Assembly: GCA_009667805.1 (NCBI GenBank)
Contig: CM019071.1
Location: 45,209,593 to 45,273,592, forward strand
Length of the DNA stretch: 64,000 bases
Direction of reading: 5' to 3'
Origin: Leptobrachium leishanense
Taxonomy: Eukaryota; Chordata; Amphibia; Anura; Megophryidae
Positions 1-11,345 of this stretch are shown here, one piece after another. Under the pieces are notes generated by a model. It saw nothing but the letters and a program-made list of their open reading frames with translations. It searched no databases and was not told the origin of the DNA. Each line of letters begins with the position of its first letter. The first letter of the stretch is position 1. The position numbers and the translations under genes are program-made.

Positions 1-1192
1 AGCAGCTGGAAAGGCAGCGGCTTTATTGTGAGTAATTTTGCTAAGCTGGCATTTAGACGCTGTGCTTGGGGATGGTTGTGACTATATTTTTTCTTATCCT
101 GCAGCAGCTGGGGCAACATAATCTGACTGCTTCAGATGATGGGATGATGTCACATTGTGAGGAAGGACCTGGTACACCCATTACTGTAGCATCATCCCTG
201 TCAGTGGAGGTTGTAGTAGGCAATGACATGGCAGGACATATAGTGGGGGTAGAGACACATGAGGAGGAGGAGGACCTATGCAAAATGTTGTGCCAACGGG
301 TTGTGTGGCAGGTGGTCATATGTCGCCTCAAGCACATGGTACCCAAGCGTGGGATGTCTTTCCCACAATTGATCCTCATCTGACATAGGTTACAAATAGC
401 AATGGTGCGGTCTGCTGCACATTTCTTAAATAACTCCCAGACAGCAGAGTTCCTGGATGTGCGCTTGAGACAACAGCTCTCTGCACCTGAGCAGCTCTGA
501 CATCCGATGCCTTGGACTGGCTACAGTTGGTCATAGAGGACGTTGTGCCTTGTGTTTGTGCCTTCTCCTCCTCCTCAATTGACTCCTCTGTTCAATCAGG
601 CACCCAGGTGGAGTCAGTGACCTCATCATCGTCATCACCCCCTATCTCCTAGTCACTGGAGCCAACTTGGCAGTATGCTGCAGCTGCTGGGCCAACATGA
701 GTGTCAGTTATTTGTGTGTCACTGGCACCCCCTTCCTCTACGTTGATTGATTATACTCCCTTCCTCAACCTCAGAGTTTGAATCAGAGCACTGTAGTTGC
801 TGCATATCCTCAAGCAGCATGTCACTGTCATTGTAGTCAAACAATTCAGCTGACTCCTCCATAAGTGATTGTAGTGAGGCTACGGCAGGAGTAGCTGTGG
901 ACATGGAGGCTGCATTTGATGCTTTGGCAGTTGAGGTGGACTGTAAACCACTACAAGCCTGGCTGGCAGAGGACTCGGAGGATGAGGATGGCCTGGTTAG
1001 CCAATCCACCAAATCCTCTGTATGTTGCTGCTGCTTAAGATGGCCATCACCAGTTAGAAAGGACAAGCGTGCCCCTGCAGAGGATGCACCACGTCCACGA
1101 CAACCAGAGGCACAGCCTCCCGACACAGAGGCTGCTTGCCCTCTTATCTGTGTCTGGGAGCGTCTGCCTGTACTTTTTGGTCCTTCTGACAT
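1..1192 (-). pseudogene. hAT transposase N-terminal region with BED zinc finger, decayed and partial
   Basis: Read on the minus strand from an ATG at 1190-1192, the protein starts with a Ser/Ala/Gly-rich low-complexity region of about 150 residues, typical of BED-type hAT transposases. A BED finger follows at roughly 490-290: a Trp-Leu-Phe-Lys-Lys core, CNLC, then HMTTCH. The finger would bind the transposon ends. The chain is not continuous: the first frame stops at 719-721, and more stops and frame changes lie between 719 and 490. The catalytic domain would lie left of base 1. A C-terminal piece of what looks like the same family sits at 63445-63897. The opposite-strand reading frames here are shadows. 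Confidence 0.7.
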
Positions 1193-1353
1193 GATGAGTG
1201 ATATACTGTATAGATTAAAGATATACAGAACTCTCATTCAACTCTGTTATAAAAAATTGGAGATATGCAGAACTCATTCAACTGATTCAACTGTGTTATC
1301 TATAGTAACGATTTCCAGTTCTCTGGTATAACTCAGTGAGACACCCTAATAGC

Positions 1354-1632
1354 TGGCAGCCAGTGACAAGACACTGATTAAAATTCCAAGAAACCTCCTA
1401 TAAATCTGTGATACTCCATGATGGGTGGCAGTGACAAGACACAAATTACAATTCCCAGGAACCTCCTATAAATCAGTGAGCCCCCTGATGAGTGGCAGTG
1501 ACAAGACACAGATTGCAATTCCCAGGAACCTCCTATAAATCAGTGAGACCCCCTGATGGGTGGCAGTGACAAGACACAGATTACCACAATTCCCAGATAT
1601 CTTCTAGAAGTGAGACCCCAACAATTGCTGCT
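1354..1632. repeat. Tandem repeat in the hAT leader, about 68-bp unit, four degenerate copies
   Basis: The block ggcagtgacaagacacagat ... cctataaatcagtgag recurs at about 1354, 1426, 1494 and 1562. It lies between the hAT terminus and the transposase start, so it belongs to the element's subterminal region. Confidence 0.75.
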
Positions 1633-2079
1633 GGCAGTGAGAAGACACACTAACAAAACAATCTCCTCTCAAAAAACACATGCTGGGGGCTGAATGAAGC
1701 CTTATATAGTGTGCTGCGGGACTTAGCTCTGTGAGCACATGATTGGGCAAAATTCACCCAATCAGGACTCTGAGCCGTGATTGGCATAGTCTTGCACCTG
1801 TCTTGCACCTAAACTGTGGTCAGGTGCAGGCTGTAGCCAATTACAATCTTCAGGCCAGTGGAAAAGTGCATTGTGGTCCATTGTGGGCGAACACGCGGTA
1901 AACACGCGGAAATGTTCGCGAACAGCCAAACGGGCGATGTTCGAATCGAACTCCGAACATATTGAACCGAACAGCTCATCCCTAATACAGACAGACTCGT
2001 ATAAACATTGAAACATTGAATATGTGTCAGATAAGAACCTTCCGGTCCATCGTGTCGGCCCAATTCTATGATTACTTTC

Positions 2080-2215
2080 CCTGGATTTATCTTTTATTTA
2101 GGATAGCCTTATGCCTATCCCATGCTGCCGGCTTAAACTCAGTCACTGCTTTAGCCTCTACCACTTCTACTGGAAGCTGTTCCATGTATCCACCACCCTC
2201 TCAGTAACATAATAC
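2080..2215. repeat. Fragment of a dispersed repeat (possible 3' part of a retroelement)
   Basis: The stretch with 'gccttatgcctatcccatgc' and 'gcctctaccacttctactgg' resembles a sequence I remember as dispersed in frog genomes. Its class could not be settled from sequence alone, and no coding potential is seen. Confidence 0.3.
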
Positions 2216-2261
2216 AAACTGATGTTACTTTTAACCCTTTGCCCTCTAATCTAAGACTGTA

Positions 2262-3110
2262 GGGGTTATTCAGAGAGACTCGAAAAGTCGCTGCACGTTC
2301 GATGACCTTTCATTCCCTGCAATTTGGGGCGATTTGGCGATTCTAGTTTGCTGAACCTGTGCTGTATTTAGCAAGCACCGCAGGGCCCCCGTAGAGCAGG
2401 GAAAGCCCACTGAACACTCACCGTAAACCCGCAGAAACCGCAGGAAAAACCACACCAAACATGCCAGAAAAACCAAATGAGCCGCCGATCACAGCGCAGA
2501 ACAGCCGCCGGAAAAACCCGACAAGCTGATGAATGTGGTAAAAAAAAAAAAGTACGCTTGAAAGTTTGACATTTGAAGCACTGTTTGCAAAAAAACTGCT
2601 GAATGAAAATGTCTGAAATTTACATATAAATTCCAATGAATGATAATAAAAAGAAGGTCTGTTACAAAAAAGAAAAACAATGTTAAAAAAGGTTTCCAAA
2701 TTAAATTCCCAAATAATTCCTAAAAAATATAAAATTAAAGAGACTTTTTGCTGCAGATTAAAATAATAAACAGTTTATTAGATATTGAATTAAAACGGGA
2801 ATATTTTTAACATTGAAGCCTATGGGATTCTCCTGAATAAACCTGCCGCATGAAACCACCGAATGGCAGGGCAATTCGGCAACTTTTCACTGCTAGTTTG
2901 TGTTCTCTGAATAGCTGAAGCAGTGCTTTTTTATGGGGATTTCACTTCCCTCGAACAGGCACCGAACAGGCACCGTATGTGCAGGCAATTCGCCAGGATT
3001 TGGCGTATTGCCTGCTCTCTGAATAGCCGAATGGCCAGGAAAGGTAACCGAACGCTGATTTTCACTGTTCGGTTACATTTCGGGGCCAGATTGACTCTTT
3101 GAATAACCCC
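2262..3110 (-). mobile_element. MITE, GGGTTATTCAGAGAG family (copy 1)
   Basis: It starts GGGGTTATTCAGAGAG and ends with the inverted CTCTTTGAATAACCCC. The interior has the family block 'tattagatattgaattaaaa' in the opposite orientation to copies at 3798, 6924 and 27281. It has no coding capacity. By analogy with the copy at 24343, which has a TTA target duplication, this is a Harbinger-like non-autonomous element, but no clear target duplication is visible here. Confidence 0.75.
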
Positions 3111-3301
3111 CATGGTTTTAGCCTGAGACACCCCTGCTGGAGCTCTGATCTTATTTCTAAGATTGTATTTCCAAATTAACCCTAAATTATGCTCCATCAA
3201 ACCTTATCTGATGTGATCTGGTTCTAACATGTTTCAGCGGGTTTTCGGTTTTATCCTCTGAGATATCACATGGTCTGCTGTTTATGTTAATCTATTCTTA
3301 C

Positions 3302-3481
3302 CTTTACCAGAGACCGAGGAGCTTCCAAAGGGTTAATCTGGAACATGTTCCCCAGGAGGGGCAGCGGCCGGGGTCCTGGGGGCAGGTTTTCTTCCTTCCT
3401 CTTGTCCCTCCATATTATTAGGTAGAGCAGGAGGCTGATGAAGGAGACCAGGAGAAATGTTCCTACAAGTCCAAGAGCCAT
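3302..3481 (-). CDS. Cytochrome P450 family 2, exon 1 (start of a gene leaving the window to the left)
   Basis: Sixty codons open from the ATG at 3479-3481. Residues 4-24 form the hydrophobic membrane anchor of a microsomal P450, a charged stop-transfer stretch (WRDKRKEEN) follows, then the proline hinge [12 protein letters not shown] that orients the catalytic domain on the ER membrane. The exon ends ...SLVK just before a consensus donor (AAAG|GTAAGA, boundary 3302/3301), phase 0, as in vertebrate CYP2 exon 1. CYP2 enzymes are heme monooxygenases that take electrons from P450 reductase and oxidise xenobiotics, fatty acids or steroids. Exons 2-9 are not found in 1-3300, so they must lie beyond the left edge. 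No defect is visible. The gene is head to head with the CYP2 copy starting at 10247. The subfamily cannot be assigned from one exon. Confidence 0.9.
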
Positions 3482-3735
3482 TTTGGGAGAGTAACAGGTA
3501 TTAAGGTATAATCATTCCCTGTTCTGGTGTCCTGGATGGGCTGGTCATCCGTGGATTAACTGTTTGGACTTTGCAGTAGAGTGTGAGCGTAATTTCACAT
3601 TTGTAGTGAGAGATCTCCCTCTGCTGGTCGCGGGGGGGGGGGTGGACACGGGGATCAGGGACTTGTTTTATCTTTTTAATTAATTTTACGGTAATTCTAT
3701 TATTTCACACAATGAAACAGAGAAACATCCATGGG

Positions 3736-3771
<36 letters not shown>
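3736..3771. repeat. (TG)n microsatellite
   Basis: A run of about 16 TG dinucleotides followed by ataca cac. It sits just upstream of a MITE at 3798. Confidence 0.95.
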
Positions 3772-3775
<4 letters not shown>

Positions 3776-3797
3776 ATACACACAATGAAGACTGTAA

Positions 3798-4578
3798 GGG
3801 TTATTCAGAGAGAGACAAATTGGCTCTGAAATTGCATTGACCAGTAAATTTCCCCGTTCGGCGGCAGTGAAATACGGTGCTGTTCGGCAGCAGTGAAATC
3901 CCCCATAGAGAAGCAATGGTTAATCTATTCACATTGAACAGCAGAGAAATGTCAGTGAAATGCCCTGATGTTCAGTGGTTTCATTCGGCAGGTTTAATCA
4001 GACGAATCCCATAGGTTTCAATGTATAAAATATTCCCGTTTTAATTCAATATCTAATAAATTGTTTATTATTTTAATCTGCAGCAAAAAGTCTCTTTACT
4101 TATTGATTTTAGGGATCTTTTAGGCATTTTTCTGTATTTTTTTGTCAGTTTTTTTTTTAAAGCGTTGTTTCCTTTTTCTGTAACAGCCCTTTTTATTATC
4201 ATTCATTGGATTTTATATGTAAGTTCCAGACATTTTCGCGCAGTAGTTTTTTTGCAAACAGCGTTTCAATTTTCACGCTTTCATATTGGGGTTTTTTTAC
4301 CCGTCCGGCGGCTTGTTGGCTTCCTCCTGCGGCTCGTCAATGCTGTGATTGTCGGCTTGTCGGCTGCATTTGGTGGCTGTCCGGCGTGTTTGCGACAGAT
4401 GTTCGGCAGGTTTGCGGCGGTGGCCGGCAGGTTTGCGGCAGCAATTGGTGGCTGATTCCCTGCACTTCGGGGACCCTCTGGTGAATGCTGAATGGATGGG
4501 GAAATTTGATTCCCCGAAGTGAACGGGAACGGGAGTGCACCGAAATGTCGCTGACATTTCCGCGCTCTAGAATAACCC
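3798..4578 (+). mobile_element. MITE, GGGTTATTCAGAGAG family (copy 2)
   Basis: Left end GGGTTATTCAGAGAG, right end AGAATAACCC. The body carries the family signatures 'cagcagagaaatgtcagtg', 'ataggtttcaatg' and 'ttcaatatctaataaa'. Its 5' part contains the repeated cggcagtgaaatacggtgcctgttcgg type unit, amplified in copies 3 and 6. Non-coding. Confidence 0.8.
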
Positions 4579-5635
4579 GCTATGAGTGGTGTCTTATGTT
4601 TCCCTTGAGGTCTGGACTATCTGTTAAAGAAGGTCCAACCACTTAGAGACACCTAATGTTCTTTACATACATTTTTTATAGCACCAACCTCCACATTGGT
4701 TGTTTGGGGAGCGCCGCCCCCCCCTTTTCTGCTGATTTGTATGTTAACAATTAATGTAGCCATCATAAAATACATTCAGGAAGCCTGTTTGACACACAGC
4801 GCCCCCTCCTCTTTGCTGGTCAATATGTGCAATTACATGTATAATAATACATCTGACCCGTGTTTCCCTAAAGGAAAGAAACAGAACACACCAATCTCTT
4901 GCACCACCTCTGGCTCGTTGTATAGCATGTCCGCGGTGCTGCAAGTTTGGGGGGGGCACAATCTGGAGCCCGTTTGTTAATGCATTTTATTTGCAGTAAA
5001 ATAAATGCCTTTGCATTGCTCTGGTATATGAGCAGATGGCGTTTTCGTGCTGGTGGGCCATGCAGGAGCGTCTGAACTTCATGCATACTCGACAATGAAA
5101 GTGAAGGGGTTAACTGTCCCAGAGTGACAGCGATAATGTGTGATCACCCAGACACCTTCTATTTAATCGCTAGCTACGCAACCCGCGCTCCAAATAAACA
5201 TCAGGATACTTTATTATTCTACAAAAAACACCTGGTAATGAAAGGGTTAAAAAATATATATATAATTTTTTTTTAATTCGGTATCCTGTGTTTAACCAGA
5301 AAAAGATTCACAATGTTTCTCTCTGTAGAAGCTCCTTTGCTTGGCTGGTGCCTCCAGGTGAAGGTGGAACGTGACCCGTGCTCTTTATCCTACAGGTAGC
5401 TTGGTGCCAGTTAATAAGAGCGTGCCCTTAAATCACCCGCACCATGTGTTTACACCGCACGCCTGTTTAGCGGCTTACTCATTTTACGGGGGTGGGGCTG
5501 TGATTTGCAGATATCTCCTCGACAGATAAATGACAAATACTCTCCTGGTTATCCACCTCATCGGACCAGGTAACCTTCTCCCATTATTCCATAGTCAGGT
5601 TCTTCAACCGCATTGAAGATGCTCTGCGGGAGAGT
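4579..5635. other. Intergenic, no gene recognised
   Basis: Mixed sequence between the two head-to-head CYP2 genes. Short reading frames here show no family resemblance and no splice-like borders. A block near 5340-5375 ('gtgcctccaggtgaaggtgg') resembles 36597-36620, probably a shared repeat. Confidence 0.5.
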
Positions 5636-5915
5636 GGAGTCATCGTGGGCAGCGGGGTTCATCGTGGGCAGTGGGGGTCATCGTGGGCAGCGGGGGTCAT
5701 CGTGGGCAGTGGAGGTCATTGTGGGCAGCGGGAGTCATCGTGGGCAGCGGGGGTCATCGTGGGCAGTGGGGGTCATCGTGGGCAGTGGGGGTCATTGTGG
5801 GCAGCGGGGGTCATCGTGGGCAGCGGGGGTCATCGTGGGCAGCGGGGGTCATCGTGGGCAGCGGGGGTCATCGTGGGCAGCGGGGGTCATTGTGGGCAGC
5901 GGGGGTCATCGTGAG
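5636..5915. repeat. 19-bp minisatellite, about 15 copies
   Basis: The unit is gggggtcatcgtgggcagc with scattered c/t and a/g variants. Since 19 is not a multiple of 3, the array is open in all three plus-strand frames, each reading a rotating GSGGHRGQ-type peptide. These are not genes. Confidence 0.95.
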
Positions 5916-6025
5916 CAATCCGATGGCCTGTCCCATACACAGCAAATTGTCACGTGTGCGCTGACACCTTTCTATCATGGCCATCAAGGGGTTACGTGGT
6001 CTGCAGCAATCTCTAGACATGTGGG

Positions 6026-6833
6026 GCATATTACAATCTTCATGCTAAAACGGGGACAATAAGGTGGATAATGTGCGCCTGCAGGTTTCCAGTTTTACCG
6101 TGATATTACAGGGCAGGCGCTAATCCAGCCTGCACCGTAACCCTCGGGATGCTCGGGGCAGCACTAAGCTAAGCGCCAACGTGACCCTCCGCTCCATGAA
6201 GTCCATACGACTCGATTTAGGCTTCTGCTGCCAGTCATGTGACCTGCAGGATCACGCCTCACAAGATCCGGCAGGTCAGTGTAGTGATTCGCAGAGGGAG
6301 ACTGGGGGAGCCACAGTTCTTGCCGCGGAGGTGAGTATGTGATATTTTTGTTTTGGGGGGGGCACTTTGCTCTCTCTATGCTTAACATGGGCAGCGCAAA
6401 GTGTAAGAGATTAACTAGCGTTAGGATGACTATGTCCTAACAAAAATGCTGCAACCAGCTCTGAGCGGCTGCGGAATCACTTAGCAGAGGCTGAACCCCC
6501 CCCTAAAAAAAAACAAATACGCACCTGCGGCAAGAACGGCAGCACGATCCTCCTCTTTTGGCCGCTGGGAGCAGAGTGAGACTGGGGGAAAAAGTCCCCA
6601 GTCTTCCTCGGCGATCACTCGGCTGACCTGCAGGATCTCACAAGAGATGATCGGGATGGGGTGTTAGCGCTGCCCCGAGCATCCCGGAGCTTAGTGGCCG
6701 CTATGGGTCAGGCTGCTGAACTCAACCTCTGCCCTGTAATCTACTGGTGAAACCGGGACGTTAAGGGGAATTTGACAATTGCTATTTTTTCCCCCTTTGC
6801 GTCCTGGTTTTAGCTCATACGACATGATAATGC
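6026..6833. mobile_element. Foldback (inverted-repeat) element, probable MITE
   Basis: The outer parts are inverted versions of each other: 'ggcatattacaatc...atgctaaaacggggac' on the left against 'gtcctggttttagct...gataatgccc' on the right, and 'gatgctcggggcagc' against 'gctgccccgagcatc' further in. The ends are degenerate and the borders approximate. No target duplication was found. Confidence 0.5.
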
Positions 6834-6923
6834 CCGATCACTACGTCTATTTAATGATTATATCTGCTCTCTGTATCTGGTTCAGACGTGTCAAAACGGA
6901 GGCGTAACCTGCTGCCATATAAT

Positions 6924-7841
6924 GGGTTATACAGAGAGAGCTGAACTTGCCCTGAAATTTCACCGAACACTGAGTTTCCCCATACGGTGCCATTTCAGGG
7001 TCATTCGGCTATTCAGAAAGCAGGCAGTTCACAAATTTTGGCGAAATGCCAGTGAAATACGGTGCCTGTTTGACAGCAGTGACGTATGGTGCCTGTTCGG
7101 TGACAGTGAAATACAGTGCCTGTTCGGCGGCAATGAAATACGGTGCCTGTTCAGTGACAGTGAAATACGGTGCCTGTTCGGCGGCAGTGAAATACGGTGC
7201 CTGTTCGACGGCAGTGAAATCCCCATAGAGAAGCAATGGTTAATCTATTCACATTGAACAGCAGAGAAATGTCAGTGAAATGCCCTGATGTTCAGTGGTT
7301 TCATGCGACAGGTTTAATCAGACGAATCCCATAGGTTTCAAGGTTACAAAATATTCCCGTTTTAATTCAATATCTAATAAACCGTTTATTATTTTAATCT
7401 GCAGCAAAAAGTCTCTTTATTTATAGATTTTTTTTAGGATCTTTTAGGCATTTTTCGGGATTTTGTTGGAAAAAATTTATCCCATTTTTTTTCCCTTAAC
7501 AGACCTTTTTATTATTATTCATAGGATCTTATATATTATTTTCAGACATTTTCATTTCGTAGTTTTTTTGTAGTTTTTTATTTTAAGTGGCTTGTTTCTG
7601 AAGCTGGCCGGCGCTGTGTTCGGTGCTTGTGGGTGCGTTTGGAGGCTGTCTGGCAGGTTGGCCGCGACGGCCAGCAGGTTTGTGGCAGCAGCTGACGGGT
7701 TGGTGGCGCCGTTCGGCGGCCGATTTGCCGCACTTTGGGGACTGGGGTGACTTCTGAATTCACTGCAGGGTCAGCGAATTGGACTTGTCGAAGTGCGGCA
7801 TATCAGAAAGCATCATAATTTCGGTGCTCTCTGAATAACCC
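6924..7841 (+). mobile_element. MITE, GGGTTATTCAGAGAG family (copy 3)
   Basis: Left end GGGTTATACAGAGAG, right end CTCTGAATAACCC. It contains an internal tandem block (about 7045-7220) of a roughly 25-bp unit with 'gtgaaatacggtgcctgttc', which is open in several frames on both strands and produces spurious peptides. Confidence 0.8.
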
Positions 7842-8023
7842 TGATAGTATTAATTGGGTGTATAATTACACGCGTGTCACATTAAGAGAGGGGGTCGGGA
7901 AAAGGTTTCGGAGCCGGTACATGCAGGTAACATATTCTTTCTATATGTGCTGCGTGAGAGGGTTTTTATGGGTTTGTTGTAGGTTTTAGTGTATCGGTTA
8001 GAAGAAAAACATATAATTCGTTG
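7842..8023. other. Unique-looking spacer, no feature seen
   Basis: Short stretch between a MITE and the 39-bp minisatellite. No exon, repeat or motif could be supported. Confidence 0.5.
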
Positions 8024-9064
8024 CGAAACTCCCAGAGTAACTCTGTATAATCAGCGCAGGCAGAAAACTCTGAGTAACTCTGTATAATCAGCGCAGGCAG
8101 AAAACTCCCAGAGTTACTCTGTATAATCAGCGCAGGCAGAAAACTCCCAGAGTAACTCTGTATAATCAGCGCAGGCAGAAAACTCCCAGAGTTACTCTGT
8201 ATAATCAGCGCAGGCAGAAAACTCCCAGAGTAACTCTGTATAATCAGCGCTGGCAGAAAACTCCCAGAGTAACTCTGTATAATCAGCGCAGGCAGAAAAC
8301 TCCCAGAGTAACTCTGTGTAATCAGCGCTGGCAGAAAACTCCCAGAGTAACTCTGTATAATCAGCGCTGGCAGAAAACTCCCAGAGTAACTCTGTATAAT
8401 CAGCGCAGGAAGAAAACTCCCAGAGTAACTATGTGTAATCAGCGCAGGCAGAAAACTCCCAGAGTAACTCTGTATAATCAGCGCAGGCAGAAAACTCCCA
8501 GAGTAACTCTGTGTAATCAGCGCAGGCAGAAAACTCCCAGAGTAACTCTGTATAATCAGAGCAGGCAGAAAACTCCCAGAGTAACTCTGTATAATCAGCG
8601 CTGGCAGAAAACTCCCAGAGTAACTCTGTATAATCAGAGCAGGCAGAAAACTCCCAGAGTAACTCTGTATAATCAGCGCAGGCAGAAAACTCCAGAGTAC
8701 TCTGTATAATCAGTGCAGGCAGAAAACTCCCAGAGTAACTCTGTATAATCAGCGCAGGCAGAAAACTCCCAGAGTAACTCTGTATAATCAGCGCAGGCAG
8801 AAAACTCCCAGAGTTACTCTGTATAATCAGCGCAGGCAGAAAACTCCCAGAGTAACTCTGTATAATCAGCGCAGGCAGAAAACTCCCAGAGTAACTCTGT
8901 ATAATCAGCGCTGGCAGAAAACTCCCAGAGTAACTCTGTATAATCAGCGCAGGCAGAAAACTCCCAGAGTTACTCTGTATAATCAGCGCTGGCAGAAAAC
9001 TCCCAGAGTAACTCTGTATAATCAGCGCAGGCAGAAAACTCCCAGAGTAACTCTGTATAATCAG
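8024..9064. repeat. 39-bp minisatellite, about 26 copies
   Basis: The unit is cccagagtaactctgtataa plus tcagcgcaggcagaaaact. It is highly homogeneous, with a/t variants at fixed positions (cgcAgg versus cgcTgg; gtAact versus gtTact). Because 39 is divisible by 3, one frame reads a 13-residue repeat from 8431 to 8709; this is not a gene. The array stops exactly where hAT-derived sequence begins at 9065. Confidence 0.95.
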
Positions 9065-9428
9065 TGATGTTTCTATACATCCTAGAAATCCACCACTTCA
9101 CGGGCAGGTTATGGGGACCTCCTAGGCACGATATTTGAAGGAATTTTTCGTTTTTATTTTTAACCCTTATTTCATGGAAAACTCACTGTCCCTTTAAAAA
9201 CTTATTTTGTCCTTGTTTCCTGTCCCCCAGGGCACTACCCGGACCCCCATACACCTTTTATGGCAAATATGTAGCATATATGCCCTCTTGGAGGGCACTC
9301 TAAAAACCGAACTTTCGAGTCCCCTTGACTTGCATTGAGTTCGGTTCGTGTTCGCGTTCAAACTCGAACGTTTGAAATTGTTTGAGTTTGAATGCGAACC
9401 GAACATGGGGGTGTTCGGCTCATCCCTA
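9065..9428 (-). mobile_element. hAT 3' end fragment (TAGGGATGAGC family)
   Basis: The right end is GGCTCATCCCTA (9417-9428). The block 'gcatatatgccctcttggag' and the following 300 bp are the inverted counterpart of 10844-11200 and 62286-62690. The left side is cut off by the 39-bp array. Confidence 0.8.
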
Positions 9429-10065
9429 ACAGTAACCCCTCTGAGGACATGAATCTGGTACAGGCATCAGTGGCAGTGCAGCCAAATATTGTGCCTTTGG
9501 TGCCAGGCCAGCAAGTGCCATCATACAGTAACCCCTCTGTTGTATTGTGGAAGAATGCAGGGGTGGACCATAAGGTCCTATATTAAAGATATGAATCTGG
9601 TAAAGGCGTCAGTGCAGCCAGATATTGTGCTTTTGGTGGCAGCAAGTGACCTGATAGCTGACTGTCAGTGACAGAGAAGACACACTTTCCACCACCAATT
9701 CCCAGATATCTGCATCAAGTGAGCCCCCCGCCAATAGCTGTCGATGGCAGTGAGAAGACACGCTGATAGAACAATCTCTTCTTACTCCTCCAGAAAAACA
9801 CGTGATGGCTGGGCTTGGTTGAAAGTCTTATATAGTGTGCTGCAGGACTTAGCTCTGTGAGCCCATGATTGGGCAAAATTTGCCCAAACAGGACTCTGAG
9901 TCGTGATTGGCATAGTCTTGCACCTGTCTTGTGGTCAGGTCCGAGGCTCTAGCCAATTACAAGCTTCAGGGAAGTGGAAAACTGCATTGTGGTCCATAGT
10001 GGTGCATTGTGGGCGAACTCGAGACGAACACGCGGAAATGTTCGAATCCGGTCGGAGTCTCGGTC
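9429..10065 (-). mobile_element. hAT-derived sequence, internally deleted copy
   Basis: The first part matches the 3' region of the right-edge hAT copy (compare 62925-63100: 'gtaacccctctgtggtattg', 'aaatattgtgcctttggtg'). The second part matches the 5' leader of the left-edge copy (compare 1680-1910: 'cttatatagtgtgctgc', 'ggcatagtcttgcacctgtc'). So this is a deletion derivative lacking the transposase. Termini are not clear. Confidence 0.65.
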
Positions 10066-10246
10066 ACAGAGGGAACTGTATCATGTGTTTTATAGTTTGA
10101 TGTGAATTGTGCAATGAGGCAAAAAAAATAATCGGTGTTTCACCACAAGGGTTATAATACTGAGAATGGTCTGGTCTGAGCCGCCAACCTGTACAATACA
10201 GAATACATCTCTGCGTCTTGCCTTCTCAGATCCCTCTGGATACAGA

Positions 10247-10411
10247 ATGAGCCCCATCCTGGCTCTGGTCATTGTGATTTGTCTGTGTTTCATATGGATT
10301 ATTAAAAATGCTTTTGGCAAAGGAAACCTCCGTCCTGGTCCACCACCTCTGCCCCTGTTCGGCAACACCCTCCAGATTAAAAGGAGCTCCTTTATGACTT
10401 TTCAGAAAGAG
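10247..10411 (+). pseudogene. CYP2 pseudogene, exon 1
   Basis: Fifty-five codons from the ATG at 10247-10249. A hydrophobic anchor covers residues 3-18, a basic stretch follows, then the proline hinge RPGPPPLPLFGN, ending ...TFQKE at a donor GTGAGT (10412). Phase 0, as in exon 1 of other CYP2 genes. This exon is intact. The gene it starts is not: exons 2, 3, 7 and 8 are damaged. Transcription would run away from the minus-strand CYP2 gene at 3481, making a head-to-head pair about 6.8 kb apart. An upstream in-frame ATG at 10166 is unlikely to be the start, because the anchor must be N-terminal. Confidence 0.85.
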
Positions 10412-11345
10412 GTGAGTTACTGAATTCAACGTCTGCTAGAAATGTAAAGTTTAAAGAAATGCAATGTGTATTTATAAACATAATACTGTGCGCTCTAACG
10501 ACAAACAAGTATACTATAAGACCAAGCAATAAATACAAGTTATGGGCTGAATAAAATGTAGCAGAATACAGCGAGGAGAAGAAAAGAGCTAAAAAAGGAG
10601 TGAGGCAGAGTTTGCAGGTCTCACCTATACATTATATATATATATTTATTGGTCATCCTTTGTAATGGATGAGGACCTCAACATCAATTATGTGTTTATA
10701 GTCTGAATACGGGGCGTCCACAGATGACCTATCAAGCCAATTTGGGCATAAAACATACTGGCACACACTGGGCAACATGTAGGGGCCACTGTTGTTTCAC
10801 TTGAGTCTTTGGACGTGCGCTACGCAAGTCGGGAGCTTCTAAGTAGGGATGAGCCGAACACTCCTCGAGTTCGGTTTGGAGCCGAACCCGAACTTTCCAA
10901 ATGTTCGGATCCAAACCCGAACTCATTGCAAGTCAATGGGGCTGAAAATTCAGTTTTTAGAGAGCCCTCCAAGAGGGCATATATGCTAGATATTTGCCAT
11001 AAAAGGTGTATGGGGGTCCAGGTAGTGCCCTGGGGGACAGGAAACAGGGACAAAAAGTAAAAAAAAAAACGTTTTTAAAGGGACAGTGAGTTTTCCATGA
11101 AATAAGGGTTAAAAATAAAAACCAAAAATTCCTTCAAATATCGTGCCTAGGAGGTCCCCATAACCTGCCCGTGAAGTGGCGGATTTCTAGGATGTATAGA
11201 AATATGTAAAAACCAAAAAATGACATTTCAAATGACGGTAAATGCTTTTCCTTTAATCTATCCATAAACAACTGCTTGGGGCGGCAGTCTGTATGAAAAG
11301 AGGAGACATTTTCGGACACGCAGAAAAAGTTTACTGATTTTTTTG

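Larger units (their letters stand above)
1..1984 (-). mobile_element. hAT DNA transposon, 5' half, cut by the window edge
   Basis: The right end reads GCTCATCCCTA at 1974-1984, the inverted form of the TAGGGATGAGC terminus seen on other copies in this window (10844, 62286). Inside it on the minus strand lie a leader with short tandem repeats and then the N-terminal part of a transposase with a BED-type zinc finger. The leader shares a block with 9660-10060 (the 'tatatagtgtgctgc' region). The other end is beyond the left edge, so the target duplication cannot be confirmed; atacagac at 1985-1992 would be the right copy. Confidence 0.8.

Noticed and set aside
897..1331. 144-codon plus-strand frame
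   Set aside because: It is the antisense shadow of the Ser/Ala-rich transposase N-terminus.
5613..6062. 149-codon Gly-rich frame resembling a silk or RNA-binding protein
   Set aside because: A reading of the 19-bp minisatellite; equivalent frames exist in the other two phases.
8024..9064. CRISPR-like regular repeats
   Set aside because: Tandem 39-bp units are contiguous with no unique spacers, and the DNA is vertebrate. The same applies to the other arrays at 5636, 31610, 33650, 37165 and 51950.
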